64,000 nucleotides of DNA, taken from Toxorhynchites rutilus septentrionalis. Its lineage: Eukaryota; Arthropoda; Insecta; Diptera; Culicidae. The position numbers and the translations under genes are program-made. The stretch covers positions 16,463,441 through 16,527,440 of the forward strand of contig NC_073744.1 in the NCBI RefSeq assembly GCF_029784135.1, given 5' to 3'. How positions within the stretch are numbered: the first letter of the stretch is position 1; each line of letters opens with the position of its first letter. The notes beneath the pieces are model-generated. The model worked only from the letters and a program-made list of their open reading frames with translations. It was not told the DNA's origin and ran no database searches. Shown here one piece after another: positions 1-10,797 of the stretch.

Positions 1-1350
1 GTGTGTGTGTGTGTGGATTTAGCGGTGGTATGTTGAAGCAGAGCTGATGTTCATAATTATTCTGAATATTTCAATAAATGAAGCATAGCTCCATCGGGAT
101 GCGGTCCCACACAATGCTCTAAAACACGATGGTTTACATGCCACTTTGATGGGATCGAGTGTTATAAATATTTGCTTGGCGAAAAATTATCATTCCCCGA
201 AATAGGTTAATGCTGAATTCAAACGTGGAACCGTTAAAATTCCAACAAAACCTTGCTTCAACTACGCGACAAGGACGACGACGAGTCTCCCAATTAAAAA
301 TCTCATCTTGTGATGGTCGGAAAACGAACCCCGAAAACGCGTCTAATCTCTCTCATCTTGTGACACAGATGTTTTTTTTTCACATTTCACCATTTTTCTT
401 TGGACACGGGGCGGCGGCCTGTAGGAAGTCGTATACTCGTCGTTGGGGAACTCCGCGTGCCACCCCTAGGAAAAGAACTCCTAATTACCGTTTTGGGGCT
501 GATGACCACGGTCCTGACCGTCCGTGTCGTTGTTGGTTTAAAGTAGTGGAAATAATAGTGTTTTTCCTAGATCTGCCCGATCTTCGACGCGTACTGGGCA
601 GCAGAAAGGTTTACAAGCGATGGAAGCTTTTCGAGGGGGTGCTCGTTAATTATTGCAACCATCATCTCACACACAAAAATTACCTTCCGACGATCCAGAA
701 GATACCCAGAGCACTCTCGCCAGGGATTCATCCTCTCCGTTCTTGATAGTCACAATCCGGACAGCTAACTTCGCATTCAAGGGGCGCGCGCCCGTAGAAT
801 GAGAAAACCTGACTTTACCCCGCAATAAAATTTATGTTGAATAATCGTAAAATAAACGATGTGGGTTTGCGTGATTAATTTGCGGCTGGTAGGCATGCCA
901 ACGGTGTGTATCTGCCTGCCTCTCGGAGACTCTAACGAGATTACCACGGGTCGAGGGGGGGATGATTCTATATTTGCACTGGCGATTGGCGAATTCGTGA
1001 AGAGCACGCACGAATTTTTTGGTCTTGGTCGAAATTGATTGATGTATTTTTTGAGTTGTTGGATCCCCACAGCGGTGTTTCATCTGATTTCAATCTTGGC
1101 AAACGAGGAATCATGTTTTGCAAATAGAGGTCATTTTTAAAAACATTGTGCGAATTTCGTCTTTTCTCCGATGTTGTCTTCTGAAATGGCGCAAACGTTC
1201 CTAGAGGAATTATTCGCATTGCGTCCTTTTCGCTAGTGTTTGGTTGTGATTACATTGTCGAATATCAAGTCTTAATTATATATTGAGTAGCAAGTTCGAT
1301 GGTATACTGAATAAGAACCCGAATGTCCTATAAGTATTAACTACTCTTTT
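1..1350. other. low-repeat non-coding stretch
   Basis: The window opens with a short (GT)7 run at 1-14. The rest is mixed-composition DNA with no recognisable gene, transposon or RNA. Open frames up to 178 codons exist (for example 210-746) but their translations are low-complexity, lack any domain I recognise and show no convincing splice context. I treat this as non-coding. Confidence 0.5.
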
Positions 1351-1354
1351 TTCA

Positions 1355-1550
1355 ATGCACCCACGTTTTTTAACGTTTAAGTTTTTTTTACGCGGATTTT
1401 CCAATGAACGCGTGTTTTACGTGGGTTTCCCGATCAACGCGGTTTTTTTCGTGGATTCTCGAATTCATGCGATTTTTTCAAGTGGATTTTCCTACAAACG
1501 CGTCATTTTTTAACGCGTTTTTTTACGAGGTACGTATCCTTCGTGTAAAA
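1355..1550. repeat. degenerate ACGCG/ACGTGG tandem repeat
   Basis: Diverged units of roughly 28-35 bp alternate a T-run, a short ACGCG or ACGTGG block and a segment like GGATTTTCC. The same motif pattern returns at 62.70-62.96 kb. There is no coding potential. It may be an internal repeat of a DNA transposon, but no terminal repeats are visible. Confidence 0.55.
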
Positions 1551-1554
1551 AAAC

Positions 1555-2735
1555 CTTAATGTAATAATTTGTGGCTAAAAATGATTGTTAACATACAAAA
1601 AGTTTCGAAAATTCAGAAAAATTCGATGTTCCACAAATTTTGTCAAAAATAATTTTGCCATCCTGTACCCTTTTTTTTAAATTTTCTACATGACTTCTAT
1701 TTTATATGAAAAAATAAAAAAAAAGGATTTTAGATATTGCAAATTGAAGTTTAATTTGTAAATAAATAATAAATATTTTTTTTCTCAGCGTATATTTTTT
1801 TCCACGTTTGGACATCAATAGTCTTTAACTCTTTCTAAGACTATTTCGGTAGAACTCATAGTTTTTGAGATATAAATTAGATTACCGATGATTAAAAATC
1901 ATTTTTTCTCTTTTTTTCCAAAGATGACTTTTGAAAAAGAATCACAGCTATTGATCAAATAGAAGCCAATTGAAGCTAGTCTCCAAAAATCAAATATGTG
2001 TTTCTCTTTGGTTTTAGATTATGATTTTCTCAAAATTATCTTATATTTCAGCCTTCGTTCAATATTCCTTTGCGAATAGACTGAATCTATGCGACTGGGA
2101 TCCTATTTTTTGTCAGTTTAAAATTTTTATTTTCAAAAAGAAACAGCCTCAATTTGATATGTCGATTATCTGAATCGGTCCTGTCCTAGCTTTTTAAGCT
2201 CGGTCCTAGCTTTTTAAGCTATGAATTTTTGAAAAAGTCATTTTTGGGAAAAGGGAAAAAAATGATTTTTTGGACCATCGGTTAACTTTGGAAAACCGTA
2301 ACTTAAAAAACGTCAAAAATCACATCTCTGATGTTTGGATATATTATGTAAAAAGCTTCAGCTTTCCGGAAAAATATATAGGGCCCTCTTGTCCAAAGTT
2401 ATGAAAACAACATAAATCAAAAACAATCGGAATTTCCAAATCAAAATTCAAACTTTTTGCAAGTATAATATTTTTCCAAAAAAAGTTAGCTAATTGTTTT
2501 CACTTTGATATGTCGATCATCTGAGTCGGTCCATAGTTCAAAAGTTATGATTTCTCTTTTAAAAGGCGATGATTTTTCTTTTAAAAAAGAAAAAAAAAGA
2601 TTTTTCGGACCACCCTAAGATGGAAATGGGCACCCTAAAGAAAAAAGAAAAATTACGAGTCAAATATTTTGCTATGAGCAACAAAACTACCAATTTTAAC
2701 GAAAATCTGAGAACCACCATATCGGTTTGGAATGG
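1555..2735. repeat. AT-rich dispersed repeat, family B copy 1
   Basis: The first 350 bp (about 1555-1905) reappear in diverged form at 9045-9352, with shared landmarks such as TGATTGTTAACATACAAAAA and CTACATGACTTCTATTTTA in the same order. The rest contains two imperfect copies of a segment built around TTTGATATGTCGAT, TCTGARTCGGTCC and TTTTTSGGACCA (about 2155-2275 and 2505-2610). It also has a short exact tandem duplication of GGTCCTAGCTTTTTAAGCT at about 2182-2220. This looks like a non-coding transposable element of unknown class. Confidence 0.6.
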
Positions 2736-2739
2736 AATG

Positions 2740-4905
2740 GCTGAATTATAATATTTTTGTTTATATTCTTGATACGATTCAAAATTTGGAATTCAGATTT
2801 ATATATTGGAATCTTTATAAATTCTTGCTTCAGACTCTGAGTTCGTATTCCATATTAAGATTATGGATTCTAGGTTTTGAATTCCAGAAATTCGATATTG
2901 ATTCTGTATTCCAATTGTGTAGCTTAGTTGCAAAACCGGCCAACTCCAAAAATAAAAATTTTACAGGAAAGACGACTTATTGTGGCATCATGTCACCGGT
3001 TTGGCAACACATCATGATTTCCAAACACGTACTTTAAAGGGAATTAATTGATATTGATGCTGTTTCTCACTACCATTAAGTGGAACAATGTATCTAAGGT
3101 CTAAAAAGCCGAAAAAACTAATTTCTCAAACATGTGGAGTTGGCCGGTTTTGCAACTAGGTGACGCAATTCTCGGTTCAAATTCTGGGTACAGATTCTGG
3201 ATTCAGACTCTTGATTCGATTTTGAATTCAGATTCTGGATACTGGATTGTGGAATTCAAATTCCAGATTTTAATTACAGATTTCAGATGGAAATTTTGGA
3301 TTTAAATTATTACATTTCTATTCATGTTCCTGATTCAAATTTACATTTAGATTTCAGATATATATTTTGGATTAATATTTAGAACATGGACTCAAATTCT
3401 GAGTTCATATTCCAGATATTAGATTAGGTTTAGATTCTGGATTAAGATTCCTACATTGGATTTAGATTCATATTCATATTCCGGATTTGAATTAACGTTT
3501 GGGACACAGTTATTTTCTTAAATTTTGGAGTCATATTTGAATTAATTCCGGATTAGAATTCTGGATTCAGGTCTTGAATCCAGATTCTGGATTCAGATTT
3601 CAGTGAATCAGACTTCATAGATTCAGATATAATAGATTCCGATTTCAGAAATTCGAATTTCAGAGATTCCAGATTCTAGTTTTTCTAATCCATTTTTTTC
3701 TAATTAAAGCATTTTTGAGAAGCAATATTTTTATAATTTTAGATTCTCTATTTTGAGATTTAGATTTCATGGATTCAGATTCCAAAGATTCAGATTTTAG
3801 AGACTCTGATTTCGGATTCTGGTTTCAGGTTTTGAAACCACATTCTGGATTCAGATTTCAGTGCAGCAGACTTCAGAGATTTATATTTCGGTGATACAGA
3901 TTCAAGAGATTTAAATTTTAGAGAACCCAGATGTGGATTCATATTTAAGAGCATCAGACTTCAGAGATTTGGATTTCATGAATTCAGATTTCAGAGATTG
4001 AGATTTCAAAGATTCAGATTTCAGAGATTCAGATTTCAGGGATTCGGTTTTTGAGTCCAGATTCTGGATTCAGATTCCAGTGAATCAGACTTCAGAGACT
4101 CAGAATTTGAGGATCCAGTATCGAAAGATTCATATTTCATTTTCATATTTTCATATTTCAGAGTATCAGACTTCAGAGATTTAGATTTCATGGATTCAGA
4201 TTTCAGGGATTGAGATTCCAGTGAATTAGACTTCAGAGATTCAAATTTTGAGGATTCAGATTGAGAGAGATTGAGATTCCAAAGATTCAGATTTCAGAGA
4301 TTCAGATTTCAGGGATTCGATTTTTAGAGATTCCAGATTCAAATTTTTATAACCCTTTTTTACTAATTAAATCATTTTTGAGAAGGAATAGCTTTTTTAA
4401 TATTAGATTCTTTATTCGTATTTTGAGAGTTTTGTATCAGATTCCGGATTCAGATTCTGAACATAGATTCTGAATTCAAATTCTGGATTCAGATTTCAAT
4501 GAATCAGACTTCAGATATTCAGATTTCAGGGATTCAAATATCAGAGATTCAGATTTAAGAGATTTAAATTTTAGAGTTTCAGATTTCATAGTATCATACT
4601 TCAGATATTTAGATTTCATGGATTCAGATTTCAGAGATTGAGAATCCACAGATTCAGATTTCAGAGATTCCAGATTCCAGTTTTTACAATCCCATTTTTA
4701 CTATTTAGAGCATTTTTGGGAAGGAATATTTTTAAAATTTTAGATTCTCTATTCGTATTTTGAAATTCTTGTATCAGATTCTGGATTCAGATTCTGAGAT
4801 TCGGATTCTGAATCCAAATTTTGGATTCAGACTCTGGATTCAGATTCAGGATTAAGACTCTAGATTTCAGAATTCAGAAGACCAATTCCAGATTTTATTT
4901 TTGAG
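2740..4905 (+). repeat. degenerate GATTC satellite, array 1
   Basis: Long array of diverged units in the GATTCTGGATTCA orientation. From about 3570 the dominant unit changes to a 15-bp type, ATTCAGATTTCAGAG. Two similar subsegments (about 3690-4330 and 4330-4830) each contain a unique block near TTTTTCTAATTAAAGCATTTTTGAGAAG, so part of the array seems duplicated at a higher order. The short open frames here are products of the repeat. A MITE is nested at about 2917-3164. Confidence 0.85.
2917..3164. mobile_element. MITE inserted in satellite array 1
   Basis: A segment of about 250 bp without satellite motifs is bounded by near-perfect inverted repeats. The left end reads TAGTTGCAAAACCGGCCAAC from 2925, and its reverse complement ends near 3158. 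The flanks carry AATT (or CAATT) on both sides, a plausible 4-5 bp target duplication. No transposase is present, so the element is non-autonomous. I do not recognise the superfamily. Confidence 0.75.
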
Positions 4906-7900
4906 AAAGAAATCAATTAGTGACTATTGAATCTGCTGTAACTATTCGTACACCATAAAAGTCCATTGTTTGAATGTGAGTCCACCAAAAGCCCGTTCCC
5001 GTGCGTTCGCGTGCGCTATACAAGCCCAAATCTTTGCATTCAACCTGTGGTCTTTCGCCTCCCCCTTTCCCCGCTCCCCTCCCCCACACATCGGTTGTTA
5101 ATAAAGCGGAACCATTAATTTACTTGCCATTCCTGGCGGATTTGAAGCTTGACCATGCCATTTCCGGATTCGCTTCAGTTCTCTCTTTCTTTGTTTCTCT
5201 GTGGCATAGCGTCTGGAAAGAAAAAAAGCGGGAAAATGGCTGATTAGCGAGCGCGCGCCCTAGAAGTGAAGGGAGGCCCAACTAAGTGGGAGACGTTGGG
5301 ATTAATTGAAATTTTATACCAATGAGCTTTGGGTGAATGGGTGGTAGTGGGGGAGGCTGGGGGAAGGATTAGCTCCATTACAGCAGGCGCCGGGAAAGGA
5401 GAACTATGCTGCCGAGTTTCCGGCTCGGTGATGCTCTTGCTAAGCTATGGTTAGCTTGCTTCCTACTAAGTGCAGAAATCGCTTATTCTTGCCTTACCGT
5501 CCATTGTGTGGCTTTCTAGGGCGCGCGCGAGAGAGAGGTTTGCGAAGCTAGTAATTAATGCAATCTCGGGAGGGGCATAAATGGTTTCCCCCGCTCTCCG
5601 GTTGTCGGTCTCTCGCAATTAATATCCGTGCGGATGGGATTGCATTCAGCAGCAATAATCGCGAAATACATCCTGCGTGTTTGTCTATCCCGGCGCTCTC
5701 AAATCTGTGTTCCGTCGAATATTAATGATTTTTCAACATTTCATCGCGCGATATTTTTGACTATTAATGCGTTGAAATCATTTAACTGTAAACTAATGGA
5801 TTTCCCGCGCTTTTTGTGTGTTTTCCCCATTTTCTGTCGCCGCCACCGCCTCCACCGCTACCTCCATAGATCACCTGAATGGTTCTCATTTTTCACACCG
5901 GCACCGCGAATCGCGGCGCGTCCTTTCCCTCTTCACCCGTCGTGCCCTCCCGCTACCTCAAGTAGCATATCTTGTGTTGACGCTGCCAGAACCGTTTTTC
6001 ACGCTCGCCTGGTGGCGCTATTTGATGATGGATGATTTTTTCCAACTCTCACCGCCGCTGCCTCCCCTTGATAGTCTCAGTTCGTCAGTCAGTCAGTCAG
6101 CCGAGGCAGAAAAAAAAATCATATTTGCCCTCACGCAAATTTCCAATGCAATACTTCGAGTCTAAATTCTTGAGTCGAAGCTACTTCTAATTACTTCACG
6201 TCTTCTAGGAAATATCGTGTGCTCTTATTTCCTCCGACCCATGTTTTACTTCCATCGGATTATTGGGAGGGAGGGAGGAGAAATCGTGCTCAAATTTTGT
6301 TTCGCTATTAATTTATTTATCTTGAGCTGGTTTCTAGTGCTGTTTTCGTCTGTTGAGGCGCCCGATGGGAGACGGACGGAAGCTAATCTGTTTCGTTACA
6401 AGAGCGTAACAATATTTGAGCCTGGCAGTTTATTGCACCAGTTGCAGTTGGCTGCATTTGGAGAGCAGCAGATGCTGTTGTACCTGGTGCAGAACCACCC
6501 GAAACAAGTGCACCCCCCTCTTGCGCTGGGCATTCGAATCCAAGCATTTACCAATAACATCCTCCGCGGCAACTAATGTTTTAACAATCTTTTTTTTCTC
6601 TTTCTTTTTTTTCCAGGTAAGCGCACTTCACGGTAGAGAATATTCGCTGTTACCGATTATCGCAAGTAAGATGCTACATGTAATTTTTTTTTCTCCATGC
6701 AAAAGAGTGGTTACCATCGCACACCTTTTTTTTCGGGGGGAGAACCTAGACGAGCAAAAGAAGCACTCGCAGTGCGCACAAGCCTCATCAACAATTCATG
6801 ATCTCCCTTCCCCCTCTCTAGCCATAGCTCGACGAAAAACACGAGGATATCTCGGTGTGGTGTGGTGTGATGCATATGTTGCTATTTGTACCGTCGAATT
6901 AAGGCCACCATCCGTTGGTTCGTGTGTGTGGTAACTGTAGCCGAGAGGAAAATGAAACCTCGAGCCGGAAAAAAGGCAGGTAAACTCGGTCACTGATAAG
7001 CCCTTGTGCAGCGGCAGAGAGAGGTATGAGACTTGCTTGGCTGTTACAACTATTACCCCGAAAAGACGTGTAGACTCTGCCTGCAAGGCAATGAGCCGTT
7101 TCACTCAACTTGCCGAGCAAGGTGAGCCGGCTGGTTCCTTCTCCTTTCCGCTAACCCCTCCCTCGGCTGTGTGGCATAAAAAGGGATGAAAGAAGGTTTT
7201 ATGCAACATTGGCTTTTGAAGGTGGTGCGGTTGTTGCCTCCTTTCCGTGCTACTACACACTTCGGCTTCGTCAAGGTTCTTCATAGGTGTGCAGGATTGT
7301 GAGCAGAAATTATAAAAAATTATTAAAATCATAATTTATGCTTCCATGTTTATTTATTCATGGTCTGGAACGCTGGCGCTGGTCGATGTTTGAAACGGGG
7401 TCTGCTCCAGCAGACCGCGAAACACGAGAGAATCCCGTGATAAACGCTCGGCCTTCGGTACATGGCTCTGTGCAACGCTGTGCAACAGCTCCCCAGGAAA
7501 CGATAAGGTTCGGAGTCAGTGGTTTGCCTAATGATTGGAGGGAACATGGCTTCCACCGGGACTCTGTGTTGTGTCTAATAGTGGATTGAATAAGTAATTA
7601 GATCTAGCCCGGGCGGAGTGAATGGATAATGATTCGAGAAAAGGGCAGATCTCTGTGTATTTAGCTTTCCTCCGGGTTCTAATACGATCGATTTTCGCTC
7701 AGATTGCACACGCATCGTTAAAAACTCCAATTACATTTACCTCATTGTGTTCTGAGCATCGCCAAGTAGCGCTCGTTTGAACTGTGGTAGGCTTCGCCAT
7801 TACCTACTCCTACATATGTAGGTCACTTATTAGGGCGGGAGGATCGAGGGAAGGCCCTCCTCTGATGACGACGGATGTTGGCAGTGATAACAATATTAAT

Positions 7901-8330
7901 GATAGGTGAGAGTGCACTCAAAGTCCTTTTCCTCTCCTGTCTAACAAAAACTATTGTGGGGAAACCTTGTGCCACTCAGAAACTCTCCTGATGCTCTATT
8001 GTTAGTTTGAAAACCATTCTGTTTTCCGACGCTGTAAGTTCTTACTTCTGTAAGCACAATAGTAATGGATCGGCGAAAGTAAATGACTTGCTGTCCTCCC
8101 CTTCGGGCAAAATACGCCCAAAATGGGTTCCAATGGGTACGGTTGACCGCCCGTTGCTAATTGGTACAATGCTCAATTTCGAAAAAAAATGTTGATTACC
8201 GAAAAACCTTCGCAACATGTTAATTCTTCCCATGAAAAAGTTATTTTTGTGTATTAATATAACTCAGGACTACCTGGTAAAATGTTCCAAAGTATCTCCA
8301 GAGATTCGGTTTCTTATTCTTTTCAACGTT
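4906..8330. other. low-repeat island containing splice-like site 1
   Basis: This stretch is GC-richer than its surroundings, nearly free of dispersed repeats, and has many TTAATTA-type motifs and short tracts such as GTCAGTCAGTCAGTCAG at 6083-6099. Open frames (such as 5628-6035, 6217-6576 and 7338-7589) show no recognisable domain or codon-like pattern. It resembles conserved intronic or intergenic DNA. The strongest feature inside is the candidate recursive splice site at 6572-6622. Confidence 0.5.
6572..6622 (+). promoter_or_regulatory. candidate recursive splice site (ratchet point) 1
   Basis: A CTAAT branchpoint-like motif at about 6574-6578 is followed by a nearly uninterrupted pyrimidine tract (about 6588-6614), then CAG ending at 6616 and immediately GTAAGC at 6617-6622. 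Joined acceptor and donor with no exon between them is the hallmark of recursive splice sites in long Drosophila introns. No comparably strong CAG/GTRAG site is visible on the minus strand. Function is inferred only from this motif and the two similar sites downstream. Confidence 0.6.
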
Positions 8331-8339
8331 AGTTATAAT

Positions 8340-8570
8340 AAATTCTCTAGAATAATTCCGGATTCCAAAATCCTAAACTCCAGATTCCAGTGTTAAGATC
8401 ATCATTCATCAAATAATACTGAATTTCTGCATTTCAAGTTGAACCTTATTCACGCTGACTACACATTATGATCTCATTTCACGCTCTAGGAACAAAACAT
8501 CTTTTCTCCTTCACGTGTATCCGTTTCACTCTTCACTATGAAGCGAAGTTTTCACGCGTTATTTTTTTCA
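8340..8570. other. short spacer with satellite-like scraps
   Basis: A few units resembling the GATTC satellite (about 8360-8395) are followed by unremarkable sequence. I see no gene or complete element. Confidence 0.4.
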
Positions 8571-8800
8571 GAACGAATTGAAACACATCCTATCCTTGCA
8601 GTTTATATTCAAATGAAACTTTCGTTGTTGTTGTGACTGCTATGCTCTCCTATGTCTCTCTCCCGTCCTTCTTTTTGGAAAACGATCAGGGACAATCCAC
8701 TTTTAGATGAAACGGAAGAAGAAACTTTCATTTGAATGGCTGAGAAGGTTATTTCGCATGCAAAATGTAACTCTTAGAAGTAGTTCCAAATGAAATCGTC
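8571..8800. repeat. dispersed repeat family C, copy 1
   Basis: Diverged copies lie at about 18940-19245 and 37880-38185. Shared landmarks in order are an ATTCAAATGAA block, GCTATGCTCTCCTATG, GGGACAATCCA, TTCATTTGAAT and TTTCGCATGC. The ATTCAAATGAAAC block near the left and its reverse complement near the right suggest an inverted-repeat (MITE-like) organisation. No coding capacity. Confidence 0.65.
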
Positions 8801-9044
8801 CTGAAAATGCGTTGTTACGTTACGTTGAAAAACATTTGAAGGCATGTGGGTTAAAACTCCTAAACATAACATGGATAACTTCTAAACATATATTTTTACC
8901 ATAATGATGTATTTGAGAAAGTTGTTGAAAATTATAAGCAAATTCATTAAATTTCATGAACGTGAAGGTATAACACGACAAACATATTAAAAGAGCCTAT
9001 TAAGATTGATAAAGAGCTTTTTTTGTTTTGAATCAAATCAGGAT
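8801..9044. other. AT-rich spacer
   Basis: I see nothing identifiable between the family C and family B repeats. Confidence 0.4.
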
Positions 9045-9430
9045 TCATAATTTGTGGATAAAAATGATTGTTAACATACAAAAATTCGAAGTTTCGAAAA
9101 TTCATAAAAAAATCGATATTCCACAAAGTTTGTCAAAAATAGTTTTACCATCTTGGACTAATTTTTTAAATTTTCTACATGACTTCTATTTTACTTAAAA
9201 AAAAAATATTGCGAATTAAAGTTTTTTTGTAAATAAAAAAAGTGTACTTATTTTTTTTTCTTAGTGTACATTTTTTCACGTTTTAACATCAATACACACA
9301 TATTTCTAAGACACTATTTCGGTAGGACTCATAGTTATTGAGATATAAATTATCAAAGATTTCTCTTACTAAAATCGATACACCTTTTTCAAAAGTGACA
9401 CTTGAGTCAAAAAAAATCCCAATTGCTTTG
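9045..9430. repeat. dispersed repeat family B, copy 2
   Basis: This is a second, shortened copy of the AT-rich repeat at 1555-1905, in the same orientation, sharing the landmark blocks listed there. It also shares the TTCGGTAGRACTCATAGTT segment. It lacks the later part of copy 1 and runs straight into satellite array 2. Confidence 0.65.
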
Positions 9431-10480
9431 AAAAACTCATATTACCTCCAGAATCCAGAAACTGAAATCAAATTCTCAAATAAATCCAAAACATGATTCT
9501 GAATTCTAAATGATAATTTGGATCCAGAGCAGAGATCAGCTTCCAGAATCTGAGTCCTGGAGTCCTGATCCAGAATTTGAATTCATTGTAAAATATAGAA
9601 TCTGGAATCAGGAATCTAGGATCGATAAGCAGAATCTACAATCTGAATCCATAATCGGAATTTAGAATCTGAATGTTCACACAATCTTAGTTCTGTATAG
9701 AATATGAATCCAGAATCTAAATCCAGAATTCGATTCTAGAACATGAATCCAATTTTGGAATTTGAAACCAGAATATAATTCGAGAATCTGAATCCAAATC
9801 TGGAATCTGGAATCTAATATTGGATTCTAGAATCCGAAACCAGATTCTCAAATGAATCCATAATTTGTATTTGAATCCCAAATGTTAATTTGAATCCAGA
9901 ATATAAATTTGTTTCCAGAATCTAAGTAATTCAGATTCTGAAAACCAATCTAAAATTTAAAAATGAATGTAGGATTCATTTAATTCTCAGATGAATCCAA
10001 ATTATCAATTTGAATCCTAAAAGTTAATTTGAATCCAGAATATGAATATGAATCCAACATACAAATCTGTATCCCAAATGTTGATTCGAATCCAGAATAT
10101 AAACATGAATATGCATCCAATGTAATGAACTGAAATAAGAGTGTAAAATCAGAAATCTGGAATCTTTGGGTCTTTGGTTTCTTTGGAACCTTCGTAAAAG
10201 AATTTTCGGAATCTTCGTAATTTATGGAATCTTGGAATCGTGGAGTTTGAAATCTTGGAATCGTGGAGTTTGACATCTTGGAATCTTTTGATTCATCAGA
10301 ATCTTTAGAATATTTGAAACCTTGGAATGCTGAAATTTTAAAAATTCTTGGAATCTATGGATTCTTTGAAATCCTTAGAATCTTGGGATTCTTTGGAATC
10401 ATTGAAATCTTTAGATTCCTGATTTCAAATTTTTGGAATTTTTGGAATCTGTATTTGGAATCCAAATCTGGAAAAGAAAC
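9430..10480 (-). repeat. degenerate GATTC satellite, array 2
   Basis: Units here are mostly in the opposite orientation to array 1 (GAATCCAGAATCTG type). At about 10140 the pattern changes to units like TTGGAATCTTTGGAATC, so the array has at least two sub-families. Short open frames in this interval are repeat translations. Confidence 0.85.
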
Positions 10481-10551
10481 ATAAATGGGGGATCCGTTAT
10501 CTTGAAAATCAACTTCGATCTTATTACTCAATCCAAAATCGAGCATCTTAT

Positions 10552-10580
10552 GAAGCGCCCGAGCGGTCTAAGGCACTTTC
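10552..10580 (+). other. tRNA-Leu-like 5' half, possible SINE scrap
   Basis: The sequence GCGCCCGAGCGGTCTAAGGC resembles the 5' half of a leucine-type tRNA with an A box. No matching acceptor stem, T arm or B box follows, so it cannot be a functional tRNA gene. It could be the truncated head of a tRNA-derived SINE. The surrounding 10480-10797 holds nothing else I can name. Confidence 0.3.
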
Positions 10581-10797
10581 TTACTTTAATAAATAAAAAC
10601 TTCTTTTTCCCTCAAGCTGCGAATTCAGACTCTCGTTTATTTCTCCGATTTCTCTTAACGAAACATTATCTATCTTTATTCCTACCGACTGAATTCTACA
10701 GGTGTAGTTAGGAAAATATACTACTAACGATGGGAAATTCAATGTTAATTTTCAAAATTTTTCAATCAGGAATTTGAATCTGAAATTGAGAGACTGT

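Noticed and set aside
5628..6576. Overlapping + strand frames of 115-135 codons in the first island
   Set aside because: They overlap in different frames and have no domain and no supported start or splice context; the island more likely is non-coding with a recursive splice site.
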